Both the position numbers and the translations under genes were made by a program. Source: Micromonospora okii (GTDB lineage Bacteria > Actinomycetota > Actinomycetes > Mycobacteriales > Micromonosporaceae). From it: a DNA stretch of 64,000 bases. Of this stretch, positions 1 to 7,406 are shown in pieces. Where the stretch lies: contig NZ_BBZF01000017.1 in NCBI RefSeq assembly GCF_020884795.1, positions 62,001 to 126,000 of the forward strand, read 5' to 3'. Within the stretch, counting starts at the first letter, position 1. Each line of letters starts with the position of its first letter. The notes below the pieces were generated by a model. That model saw only the letters and a program-made list of their open reading frames with translations, made no database searches and was not told where the DNA came from.

Positions 1-423
1 CTCCGGGTAGAGGACGACCGGGCCGGCCCGGTCGTCGAGCCGCAGGGCGGGTTCGAGGGCGCGGGCCTGCGGTCCGGTGAGGACCTCGGCCGGATACCCC
101 TTCGACCGGTACGACTCGGCGGCGGCGAGCAGGCTCCCCGCGCCCTCGGGGGAGCCCGCCCAGGCCAGGTTCCCGGTGGGCCGGTACCACTGCCGCCCCG
201 GCACCTCGTCGGCGAGCCGCCGGTGCGCGGCGAGCGACTCCCGGGACAGCGCGAAGTACGGCGTCGACCCGTCGTCCACCGCGTTCACCCAGGCGAAGGA
301 GTGCGCCGACAGGGACCGGCCGGGGTCCTGCGCGTCCACCAACGTCACCGCCGCGCCCTGGCGGGCGAGCCGGTAGGCGGTGCAGGTGCCGATCGCCCCG
401 GCGCCCACGACGACGACGTTCAT
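1..423 (-). CDS. FAD-dependent DAO/glycine-oxidase-type oxidoreductase, 5' part only (runs off the left edge)
   Basis: Read from the minus strand, ATG at 423, open in frame to base 1 (141 codons visible). The N-terminus MNVVVVGAGAIGTCTAYRLA is a Rossmann FAD-binding motif (GxGxxG) with an acidic residue ending the second strand (TLVDAQ), followed by the SAHSFAWVNA stretch typical of D-amino-acid oxidase/glycine oxidase (DAO) flavoproteins. It is the third gene of a minus-strand operon, 17 bp after the flavoprotein stop. In the known hydrazinoacetate pathway a DAO-family enzyme cleaves the N-N linked lysine adduct made by an N-hydroxylase and a cupin-MetRS enzyme; both partners are in this window, so the same step is the best inference. 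Substrate cannot be read from sequence. Confidence 0.85.
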   Translation of the reverse strand, partial: MNVVVVGAGAIGTCTAYRLARQGAAVTLVDAQDPGRSLSAHSFAWVNAVDDGSTPYFALSRESLAAHRRLADEVPGRQWYRPTGNLAWAGSPEGAGSLLAAAESYRSKGYPAEVLTGPQARALEPALRLDDRAGPVVLYPE

Positions 424-440
424 CGCGGTTCCGCCGCCGT

Positions 441-2075
441 TCATCGCGCTTCCGCCGTCGCGCGCAGCGAGCGCCCACACCGGTAGCCGCCGGCCAGCGC
501 CGGCGCCAGCGTGCCGCCCGAGCCGGGATAGCCGGGGCCCATCGGCCCGGCCGCCACGTTGCCGCAGGCGTACAGGCCGGCGATCGCCGTCCCGTCGTGC
601 CGCAGCACCTCCCCGGACGGCGCGGTGCGCAGCCCGCCCCTGGTCCCGAGCATGCCGGAGCGCAGCTCGACCGCGTAGAAGGGCGGCTCCTCCAGCGGGG
701 CCAGGCACGGGTTGCCGGGCCGGCGCTGGTCGCCGTAGTAGCGGTCGTGCGCCGACGAGCCCCGGCCGAAGTCGGGGTCCACCCCGAGGCGGGCGTGCCC
801 GTTGAAGGCGGCCACCGTCTCCTCCAGGCCGCCCGGGTCGATGCCCGCCGTCTTCGCGAGAGCGGCGAGGGACTCGCCGCGCAGGAACCAGGCGGGCGCC
901 GGCCGGTGCGGCTGCGCGGCGCCCACCGGATACCGGCGGCGGAAGGTCTCGTCGAAGACCAGCCACGCCGGCGCGTGGGCGTGCCGGTGCGCCGTGGGGT
1001 CGAAGGCGTGCAGCGCCCGGGTGACGTCGTTGTAGTTGACCGCCTCGTTGACGAACCGGCGACCGCGCCCGTCGACGACGATCGAGCCGGGTAGGCAGCG
1101 CTCGCCGACGAGATGGCGGTAGAGCGGGGCACCCTCGTACGTCTCGTCGGGGTCGGAGACCACCGGCACCCACCAGCCCTCGGCCATCGAGTCCACGGCG
1201 GCGCCCAGGCTCATGGCCATCACCAGGCCGTCGCCCCGGTTGCCGGGCGGGCTCACGGCGACCGTGCCGGGCTCGCGCAGGAACGCCCGCTTGAGCCGGT
1301 CGTTCCATTCGAAGCCGCCGCAGGCCAGGACCACGCCCCGGCGGGCGCGCAGCAGCGCGGGGCCGGTCGGCAGATCGACGTGTACGCCGGCGACCCGGCC
1401 GCCCTCGACCGCCAGCGACGCGGCCCGCGTGCCGGTGCGGAACCGCACCCCCCGGTCGTCGGCGGCGGCGACGAGCGCGGCGACCAGGCCGGCCCCGACG
1501 GCGAGCGCCCCGTCGCGCTCGCGGCGGGCCAGCAGCTCCTCGTCGCGGGTGCCGGGCCACCGCCACCGGTGCCGCTCGTCGTAGGTCATGGTGGCGGCGA
1601 AGTGCGCGCCGGCCCGCACGCGGTCCCGCAGTCCCGGGCGGTCGGCGGTCGGGAACGGCACCACGTCCAGGGTGCGCCCGGCCACCCGGGCGCCGGGCCA
1701 CTCGCTGTGGTAGTCCGGCCGGTCGATCGGCGACAGCCGCAGCGGTGTCCGCGTCACCAGGTAGTCGACCGTCTCCGCGACGGTGTCGAGGAACAGCTCG
1801 ATCGCCTCGCGCGGCACCGCGCCCTCGGTCACCCGATCCAGGTAGCGCAGCGCGTCGGCCCGGGTGTCGGTCTGCCCCAGCTCCGCCATGAACGGGTTTC
1901 CGGGCGCCCAGATCATGCCGCCGGAGACGGCCGTGGTGCCGCCGAGCCGGTCGGTGCTCTCGACCACCGTCACGGAGCCGCCCGCGTCGGCGGCCACGCA
2001 GGCGGCCAGGAGACCGGCCCCGCCGGAGCCGATCACGACGACGTCGGACTCCTCCGCCACGTCCGGGGTGGTCAT
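441..2075 (-). CDS. FAD-dependent fumarate-reductase/3-ketosteroid-dehydrogenase-like flavoprotein
   Basis: A 544-residue FAD_binding_2 family protein. Residues about 11-40 (DVVVIGSGGAGLLAACVAAD) bind the FAD ADP moiety; RLGGTTAVSGGMIWAPGN follows, as in fumarate reductase and 3-ketosteroid-1-dehydrogenase relatives, and the C-terminus has the GPGYPGSGGTLAPALAGGY flavin loop. Start ATG at 2075 overlaps the stop of the Rieske gene by four bases (ATGA), so the two are translationally coupled. The open frame continues far upstream, but that part is the Rieske gene read in another frame. Such enzymes introduce or reduce C=C bonds next to carbonyls; here it probably oxidises a biosynthetic intermediate (inference). 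Soluble, no signal peptide. Confidence 0.9.
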   Translation of the reverse strand: MTTPDVAEESDVVVIGSGGAGLLAACVAADAGGSVTVVESTDRLGGTTAVSGGMIWAPGNPFMAELGQTDTRADALRYLDRVTEGAVPREAIELFLDTVAETVDYLVTRTPLRLSPIDRPDYHSEWPGARVAGRTLDVVPFPTADRPGLRDRVRAGAHFAATMTYDERHRWRWPGTRDEELLARRERDGALAVGAGLVAALVAAADDRGVRFRTGTRAASLAVEGGRVAGVHVDLPTGPALLRARRGVVLACGGFEWNDRLKRAFLREPGTVAVSPPGNRGDGLVMAMSLGAAVDSMAEGWWVPVVSDPDETYEGAPLYRHLVGERCLPGSIVVDGRGRRFVNEAVNYNDVTRALHAFDPTAHRHAHAPAWLVFDETFRRRYPVGAAQPHRPAPAWFLRGESLAALAKTAGIDPGGLEETVAAFNGHARLGVDPDFGRGSSAHDRYYGDQRRPGNPCLAPLEEPPFYAVELRSGMLGTRGGLRTAPSGEVLRHDGTAIAGLYACGNVAAGPMGPGYPGSGGTLAPALAGGYRCGRSLRATAEAR

Positions 2076-3292
2076 GCCGTGCGCCAGTCGACGCCCGGGG
2101 CCACCGTGATCTCGGCGGAGCGGACCAGGGCGTAGTCGGCCTCCGGGCCCAGCCCCGGCGGGGTCTCGCCGCGCCCGTGTCGCCTGAGCGCGTCGAGCAG
2201 GTACCGGCGGGTCGCGACGATGCCCGTGTCGCTGCGGCCGGGGTTCTCCCTGGTCCGGTCGACGACGGGGCCCATGCTCTCCTGCACGGCGATGTCCTGC
2301 ATCACCAGCCCCCGGATGCCCGAGAAGCTCCGGTTCTCCCGCATCTCGCGGCGGTCCTGACCCCAGTTGTTCTCCCGGGTGAACCCCGCCCGGATGTTGT
2401 CCGGGTCGAGGGCGTCGAGGTCCAGGCCGAACTGGTCGGCGAAGACGGTCGGGTCGACCGGGCGCTCCTCGTTGTACCAGAGGTACCACATGATGGTGCG
2501 GTGGTCGTCGATCGGCACCCAGGCGTGCCAGAGCCGGTCGCCGCTGGGCAACTCGGGCACCACCGTGTACCAGGGCATCGCGAACGGCTTCACGCGGACC
2601 AGCGCGTCGCCGGAGGCCAGCGTCCGGACGGAGGCGAAGCGCAGGCCGTACGGCTGCTCGTCGATCTCGTCGCGGGGCGCCCGGTCGTCGAGCAGGTCGC
2701 GCAGCGCGCCCGCCCGCGCCTCGGTCTCGTGCAGCAGCGAGACGTGCGCCGAGTCGATGTCGGCCTCCAGGCCCTGCAACCAGTTGCACTCGACGACGGC
2801 CACGAGGCCGAAGACCTGCTCCGGGGGCAGCTTGGTGAAGGTGAAGGCCGGTGGCGGCGGGGCGGCCCGGCCGGTGCCGCCGATCCAGACCCAGATCACG
2901 CCACCGGACTCCAGCACCGGGTGATGCCGGAGCTTCACCCGGGAGGCGAACCTGGTCAGCTCGGCGGGCTCCGAGGGGGTCTCCAGGACCTCGCCCGTGA
3001 CCGAGAACTTCCAGCCGTGGTAGATGCAGCGCAGCGCGCAGTCCTCGTTGCGGGCCAGCGTCAGGGAGGCGCCCCGGTGCGGGCACGCCTCGGCGAAGCA
3101 GCCGAGGCGGCCGTCGTCGGCGCGGAAGACGACGAACCTCTCGCCGAGTAGCTCGACCGCCAGGGGCGCGCCACCCGGCTCGGCCAGCCGTGCGGCGCGC
3201 ATGACGGGCATCCAGTACTCCCGCAGGAGTCGGCCCATCGGTGTCCCGGGGCCCACCCGGGTGAACTGATCATTCACTTTTCTGGTGGTCAC
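2072..3292 (-). CDS. Rieske non-heme iron oxygenase, alpha-subunit type
   Basis: 406 residues. The Rieske [2Fe-2S] motif is visible as C70-P-H72 and C89-I-Y-H92 (ACPHRGASL...CIYHGWKF), and the mononuclear iron site as ADIDSAHVSLLHE. It is most like phthalate/vanillate-type single-component alpha subunits; no reductase or ferredoxin is adjacent, so electron donors must be encoded elsewhere. The GTG at 3292 is chosen because GGAGG lies seven bases upstream; the longer ATG form from 3412 would add 40 residues unlike the family. First gene of the minus-strand operon. Expected role: hydroxylation or oxidative tailoring in the cluster (inference). Confidence 0.9.
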   Translation of the reverse strand: MTTRKVNDQFTRVGPGTPMGRLLREYWMPVMRAARLAEPGGAPLAVELLGERFVVFRADDGRLGCFAEACPHRGASLTLARNEDCALRCIYHGWKFSVTGEVLETPSEPAELTRFASRVKLRHHPVLESGGVIWVWIGGTGRAAPPPPAFTFTKLPPEQVFGLVAVVECNWLQGLEADIDSAHVSLLHETEARAGALRDLLDDRAPRDEIDEQPYGLRFASVRTLASGDALVRVKPFAMPWYTVVPELPSGDRLWHAWVPIDDHRTIMWYLWYNEERPVDPTVFADQFGLDLDALDPDNIRAGFTRENNWGQDRREMRENRSFSGIRGLVMQDIAVQESMGPVVDRTRENPGRSDTGIVATRRYLLDALRRHGRGETPPGLGPEADYALVRSAEITVAPGVDWRTA

Positions 3293-3610
3293 TGCCTGGC
3301 CTCCGTCAGTTGCGGCGCGGGATGCCTCCGCCGTGTCGAGAGCTCCCTCCGATAGACGATGCGGGTCGGTCGATTGTGACAGGAGCAATGCGGCGGATAC
3401 CGTCCTTGACATAGGAGGTGATCTATGTTGAAATTTCTCCAGTGTTGGGTCGACCCGGTATGCACGCGGCTGGTGCGGCGCTGTTGATCCGCTATTGCTG
3501 ACGGCCTCCGCAATGGAGCACCGTAGCCGTCGGTCCGGGAAGAATCGTTAACTTCTATCGACCACGCGAGCACTATTCGACAGACCGATGAACAATTCGC
3601 GGGGGATCTG
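3293..3610. promoter_or_regulatory. Divergent promoter region of the biosynthetic cluster
   Basis: This 318-bp interval separates the Rieske operon (minus) from the ATP-grasp operon (plus) and is visibly more A+T-rich than its surroundings. It holds TTGACA at 3406-3411 and, directly after it, AGGAGGTGATCT at 3413-3424, a near-perfect complement of the 16S rRNA 3' end, in front of a 20-codon reading frame. Both strands must start transcription here. The exact start sites are not deducible. Confidence 0.55.
3425..3487 (+). CDS. 20-residue small ORF with an ideal Shine-Dalgarno, possible leader peptide
   Basis: ATG at 3425 is preceded by AGGAGGTGATCT, an unusually complete ribosome-binding site and stronger than that of any full gene in the cluster. 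The frame encodes MLKFLQCWVDPVCTRLVRRC and stops at TGA 3485-3487, 123 bp before the ATP-grasp start. Three cysteines and four arginines in 20 residues are notable. It could be a translated leader controlling the downstream operon, or a small functional peptide. There is no homology evidence. The TTGACA overlapping the upstream side could be a -35 box, which would compete with this reading. Confidence 0.4.
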   Translation: MLKFLQCWVDPVCTRLVRRC

Positions 3611-4873
3611 GTGGAAAGACCGAAGCTCCTGTTCGTCAACCTGCGGCGCATCGAGAGGGAGGGGCTGGAGTCCCTCCTGGCCGCGCGCCGGCTCGGCTAC
3701 GACGTCGTCCTGCTGGGCCGCTCGCTGCCGGCGTTCGCGGCGCCGCTCGTCAGCGACTTTTGTCAGGTCGACACGTACGACACGGCGAAGGCGCTGGCCT
3801 CGGCCCGGGAACTGGCCGGTCGGTACGACTTCGTCGGCGTGCCCAGCTTCACCGAGATCGACGTCCAACTCGTCGCCGCCATCGCGGCCGAACTGGGCCT
3901 GCCCGGCATGACCGCGGAGGCCGCCCTCAGGGCCCGGAACAAATACCGGATGAAGCAGGGCCTCCAGGGATGCGGCGACGTTCTGCCCGGTTACCGCCGG
4001 GTGCGCACCCTTTCGGAATTGCGGGACGCGGTGCGCGAGATCGGCTTTCCCGCCGTCGTCAAGCCGACCGGCGCCTCCGGGTCCAAGGGGATTTTCGAGT
4101 TACGCGAGGAAGGCGATCTAGAAGCGGCGATCGGGCAGCTCGAAAAGATCACCAGACCGCAGTTCGACGCCGTGTTCCGACAGTTCGGTGCGGAATTCAT
4201 CGTCGAGGAGTATCTGGAGGGCGACGAGTTCAGCGTCGAGGGTCTGGTCGCCGGCGGCGAGGTGCACGTGGTCATGGTGACGGACAAGGTGACCAGCGTG
4301 CCGTACCACCTCGAACTGCAACACACCATGCCCAGCACGCTGCCCGCCGATGCGCTCGCGGAGGCCAAGGCCACCACCGTGCGGATCGTCACCGCCCTGG
4401 GCTTCGACAACTGCGCCTTCCACCTCGAAGCCAAGTGGGGGCGGCGGGGGATGAAGTTCATCGAGGTGGCGGCCCGCCCGGCGGGCGACTACATCGCCTC
4501 CCACCTGATCCCGCTGAGCTGCGGCGTCGACTACTTCGCCAACGTCGTCCGCGTCGCCGTCGGCGCCCCGCTCGACCTGGAGCCGGACCGCGACCTGCAC
4601 GTCGCCCTGCGCTTCGTGCTCGCCGAACGGCCGGGCCGGTTCGAGGGGCTGGACGGGATCGAAACCGTCTGCGCCGACCCCGGCTACCCGTACGTCTTCT
4701 TCGAGCACCCGGCGGGCACCGAGGTGACGTTGCCACCCGAGAGCTTCGGCCTCCAGCGGGTCGCCGCCGTGTGCGCGCGGCACGTCGACCGGGTGGGCCT
4801 CGACGCCCTGCTGTCGACGGTGGACGGCGCCGTCTCGGCGCGGGTCACCGTGGCCGAGAGCACCCCGGCGTGA
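3611..4873 (+). CDS. ATP-grasp carboxylate-amine ligase
   Basis: 420 residues, GTG start with GGGGGA five bases upstream. The ATP-grasp fold is recognised by the N-terminal Rossmann-like segment, the PAVVKPTGASGSKGIF phosphate-binding stretch (about residues 150-165), IVEEYLEGDEFSVEG, and the metal-binding end of the domain (KFIEVAARPAGDY). Enzymes of this kind activate a carboxylate as acyl phosphate and couple it to an amine, as in L-amino-acid ligases. It opens the plus-strand operon, 25 bp before the next gene. Codon 164 (4100-4102) is TTA, the rare bldA-dependent leucine codon, suggesting developmental control of translation. The acyl and amine substrates are unknown. Confidence 0.88.
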   Translation: MERPKLLFVNLRRIEREGLESLLAARRLGYDVVLLGRSLPAFAAPLVSDFCQVDTYDTAKALASARELAGRYDFVGVPSFTEIDVQLVAAIAAELGLPGMTAEAALRARNKYRMKQGLQGCGDVLPGYRRVRTLSELRDAVREIGFPAVVKPTGASGSKGIFELREEGDLEAAIGQLEKITRPQFDAVFRQFGAEFIVEEYLEGDEFSVEGLVAGGEVHVVMVTDKVTSVPYHLELQHTMPSTLPADALAEAKATTVRIVTALGFDNCAFHLEAKWGRRGMKFIEVAARPAGDYIASHLIPLSCGVDYFANVVRVAVGAPLDLEPDRDLHVALRFVLAERPGRFEGLDGIETVCADPGYPYVFFEHPAGTEVTLPPESFGLQRVAAVCARHVDRVGLDALLSTVDGAVSARVTVAESTPA

Positions 4874-4898
4874 CAGCGGGCGGGAGGGGCGGACAGCG

Positions 4899-6065
4899 AT
4901 GAGGGCGGCCCAGTTCGGGTGCGGAAAGATGGGCGTGGGCGCGGCGTACGCCCTGGCCACGGACCCCGCCACGACCCGGCTGACGCTGGTCGACCGGGAC
5001 CGGTCGCGGGCCGAGGAGGCGGCCCGGCTGGTCGCGCCGCACAGCGCCTGCCGGATCGTCGTCAGCGCGGACCCGGAGGCCGCGATCGCCGGCCAGGACG
5101 TCCTCACGCTGGCGCTGCCCTGGGCGGCCACCCGCCAGGTCGTCGAGCACGCGGCGTCGGGCGGCACGCCCCTGGCGAGCATCACCCGCCCGCCCGTGGA
5201 CCAGCTCGCCACGCTCGACGCGGTGGCGCGGGCCGGCGGCGCGCCCCTGCTGCTCCCCGTCGGGCTCGAACCGGGCCTCACCGAGCTGCTGGCGGCCTCC
5301 CTCGCCGAACGACTGGACCACACCGCCGCGGTCGAGATCTTCTGCGGCGGGATACCCCGGGAGCCGCGCGAGCCGATCGGGCACGTCACCTTCTTCGGCG
5401 GCGAGTCCGCCCACCACCTGCCGATCGCCCAGCGGGAGGCGTACGCGGCCACGGCCGGGCGGGTCGTCACGCTGCCCCGCTTCTCCGGGCTGGAGCAACG
5501 CAGCTTCCCGGGCGTCGGGACGCTCCAGGCGTACCACGACGGCATGGTGCCCTGGCTGTGCGACCACCCCGCCCTGCGCGCGGCCGACTGCACCCAGAAG
5601 ACGGTGCGCTGGCCCGGGTTCGGCGAGGCGGTGACGGAGCTGGCCCGGCTCGGGCTGCTCGCCGAGGAGCCGGTCGATCTCGACGGCACGCCGGTGACGC
5701 CGAGACGGCTGACGGAACGGGTGCTCGCGCCGCAGCTCAGCGCCGGGCCGCAGGACAGCGACGTGGTGGTGCTGGACGTGGCGGCGCGGGGCACCGTCGC
5801 GGGCCGCCCGGCGCACCTGCACGTCGGGCTGCGCGACGCGCACGACCCCGCGACGGGCCTGTCCGCGATGGCGCGCACCACCGGGTTCACGCTGGCCGCC
5901 GCCGGCGCGCTGCTGGCCGAGGGCGCCGTCGGCGGCGCGGGGTGGCTGATGCCGCACCGGGCCATCGGCGGCGCCGCCCGGGAACGGCTGTTCCGGTCGC
6001 TGGCCCGGCGCGGCATCACGATCACCCGCACGCCCGACCCCCAGCCGCAGGAGGAGACACGATGA
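4899..6065 (+). CDS. Saccharopine-dehydrogenase-like NAD(P)-binding protein
   Basis: 388 residues; ATG 4899 with GGAGGGG upstream. The N-terminus (FGCGKMGVGAAYAL) is a GxGxxG dinucleotide-binding motif, followed by a Sacchrp_dh_NADP-like domain and a C-terminal catalytic half containing VGLEPGLTELLAASLAE, as in lysine-6-dehydrogenase/saccharopine dehydrogenase relatives. The stop overlaps the start of the N-hydroxylase by four bases (ATGA). Because hydrazine assembly via N6-hydroxylysine leaves a saccharopine-like lysine adduct and then aminoadipate semialdehyde, a saccharopine-dehydrogenase relative fits handling of that adduct or recycling of the lysine carbon skeleton. This is inference; the substrate is not shown by sequence. 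Confidence 0.82.
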   Translation: MRAAQFGCGKMGVGAAYALATDPATTRLTLVDRDRSRAEEAARLVAPHSACRIVVSADPEAAIAGQDVLTLALPWAATRQVVEHAASGGTPLASITRPPVDQLATLDAVARAGGAPLLLPVGLEPGLTELLAASLAERLDHTAAVEIFCGGIPREPREPIGHVTFFGGESAHHLPIAQREAYAATAGRVVTLPRFSGLEQRSFPGVGTLQAYHDGMVPWLCDHPALRAADCTQKTVRWPGFGEAVTELARLGLLAEEPVDLDGTPVTPRRLTERVLAPQLSAGPQDSDVVVLDVAARGTVAGRPAHLHVGLRDAHDPATGLSAMARTTGFTLAAAGALLAEGAVGGAGWLMPHRAIGGAARERLFRSLARRGITITRTPDPQPQEETR

Positions 6066-7366
6066 GCGCACCGCAGGAGACGCTGCACCTCGTCGGGGTC
6101 GGGATCGGGCCGGCCAATCTCAGCCTGGCCGCCCTCCTGCACGGCAACGACCGGGTGACGAAGACCTTCCTCGACCGCAAGAAGACCTTCGAGTGGCACG
6201 CCGGGATCATGGTCCCGGACGCCCACATGCAGGTCCACTTCCTGAAGGACCTGGTGACGCCGGTCGACCCGACCAACCCGTTCACCTTCCTGGCCTTCGC
6301 CGTCGAGGCCAGGCGGCTGTACCGCCTCCTGATCACCGGTCGTTCCCGGGTGCCCCGCCGGGAGTTCGAGCAGTACTGCCGCTGGGCCGCCGACCGCGTG
6401 GACGACGTGCGCTTCGGCGTCACGGTGGAGGGCATCCAGTGGGACGGCTCGGCGTTCGTGGTGCACACCGACGACGCGCCGATCCGGGCCCGCAACATCG
6501 TCACCGGCACCGGCCTGGTGCCGCAGCTTCCCGGGTGCGCGCAGGGCCACGCCCCGGAACAGGTGTTCCACGCCTCGCAACTGCTCGACGTCCCGCGCGA
6601 CCTGAGCCGCCGGCGGGTCGCCGTGGTCGGGGGAGGACAGAGCGGGGCGGAGATCGTCCACTACCTGCTCGGCGCGGAGGCGGGGCGCCCCGAACGCATC
6701 GTCTGGGGCTCGCGCCGGCCGAACCTGTTTCCCCTGGACGACAGCCCGTTCGTCGAGGAGCACTACCTGCCCAACTACAGCCGGCACTTCCACGGCCAGC
6801 CCGCGGCCCGCCGCGACCTGCTCAACGAGCAGCAGCGCATGTCCAGCGACGGCGTGTCGGTCGACCTGCTGCGTGCGGTGTACCGGCGGCTCTACGACCT
6901 GGAGCTGCTGGAGGGGGTGGAGCGACCCTGCGAGGTGCTGGTGGACCACCAACTGCTCCGGATCGACAGGGAGCGGGGCGGCCTGCTCACCACCTGGCGC
7001 GCCGGCTCCGGCGAACTCGTCCGCGAACAGGTCGACGTGGTCGTCTGCGCCACCGGGTACCGGCACGGCCTGCCCCCGGTCCTGGACGCACTGCGCGACC
7101 GCCTGCCCCACCCGGACGAGCTCGACGTCCGCGCCGACTTCAGCGTCACCTGGGACGGCCCGCCGGAGAACCGCATCCACGTGCAGAACGCCGCCCGGCG
7201 GCACTTCGGCGTCGCGGACCCCAACCTCAGCCTGCTCGCCTGGCGCAGCGCGGTGATCGCCAACAGCCTGCTGGGGCACCGGCGCTACGACGTCGACGCG
7301 GTCAGCGGGGCCGTCACCTGGAGCCTCGCCGGCGAGCGCCGCCCGGTGGGCGCCCTCGGCACCTGA
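6062..7366 (+). CDS. L-lysine N6-hydroxylase-like flavin monooxygenase (IucD/PvdA/SidA family)
   Basis: 434 residues, start ATG 6062 coupled to the preceding gene. It carries the family FAD motif GVGIGPANLSLAALL (GxGxxN type), the HMQVHFLKDLVTPVDPTNPFTFL substrate/flavin region, the NADPH motif VVGGGQSGAEIV, and the ATGYRHGLP motif near the C-terminus. Family members N-hydroxylate lysine or ornithine side-chain amines using FAD, NADPH and O2. Directly followed by the cupin-MetRS gene, the same pair that makes an N-N bond in s56-p1 and related pathways (Spb38/Spb40). Predicted product: N6-hydroxylysine. Identification is strong; lysine rather than ornithine is inferred from the partner. Confidence 0.92.
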   Translation: MSAPQETLHLVGVGIGPANLSLAALLHGNDRVTKTFLDRKKTFEWHAGIMVPDAHMQVHFLKDLVTPVDPTNPFTFLAFAVEARRLYRLLITGRSRVPRREFEQYCRWAADRVDDVRFGVTVEGIQWDGSAFVVHTDDAPIRARNIVTGTGLVPQLPGCAQGHAPEQVFHASQLLDVPRDLSRRRVAVVGGGQSGAEIVHYLLGAEAGRPERIVWGSRRPNLFPLDDSPFVEEHYLPNYSRHFHGQPAARRDLLNEQQRMSSDGVSVDLLRAVYRRLYDLELLEGVERPCEVLVDHQLLRIDRERGGLLTTWRAGSGELVREQVDVVVCATGYRHGLPPVLDALRDRLPHPDELDVRADFSVTWDGPPENRIHVQNAARRHFGVADPNLSLLAWRSAVIANSLLGHRRYDVDAVSGAVTWSLAGERRPVGALGT

Positions 7367-7406
7367 ACCGACCGACCCCGCACCACCGACCGAGAGGAGC
7401 AAGGCC

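Noticed and set aside
441..3086. Longer minus-strand frame extending the flavoprotein through the Rieske gene
   Set aside because: The upstream half is the Rieske gene read in another frame. The ATG at 2075 coupled by ATGA is the natural start.
3293..3412. Upstream start of the Rieske oxygenase at 3412
   Set aside because: The additional 40 residues are not family-like, and an ideal GGAGG-GTG start exists at 3292.
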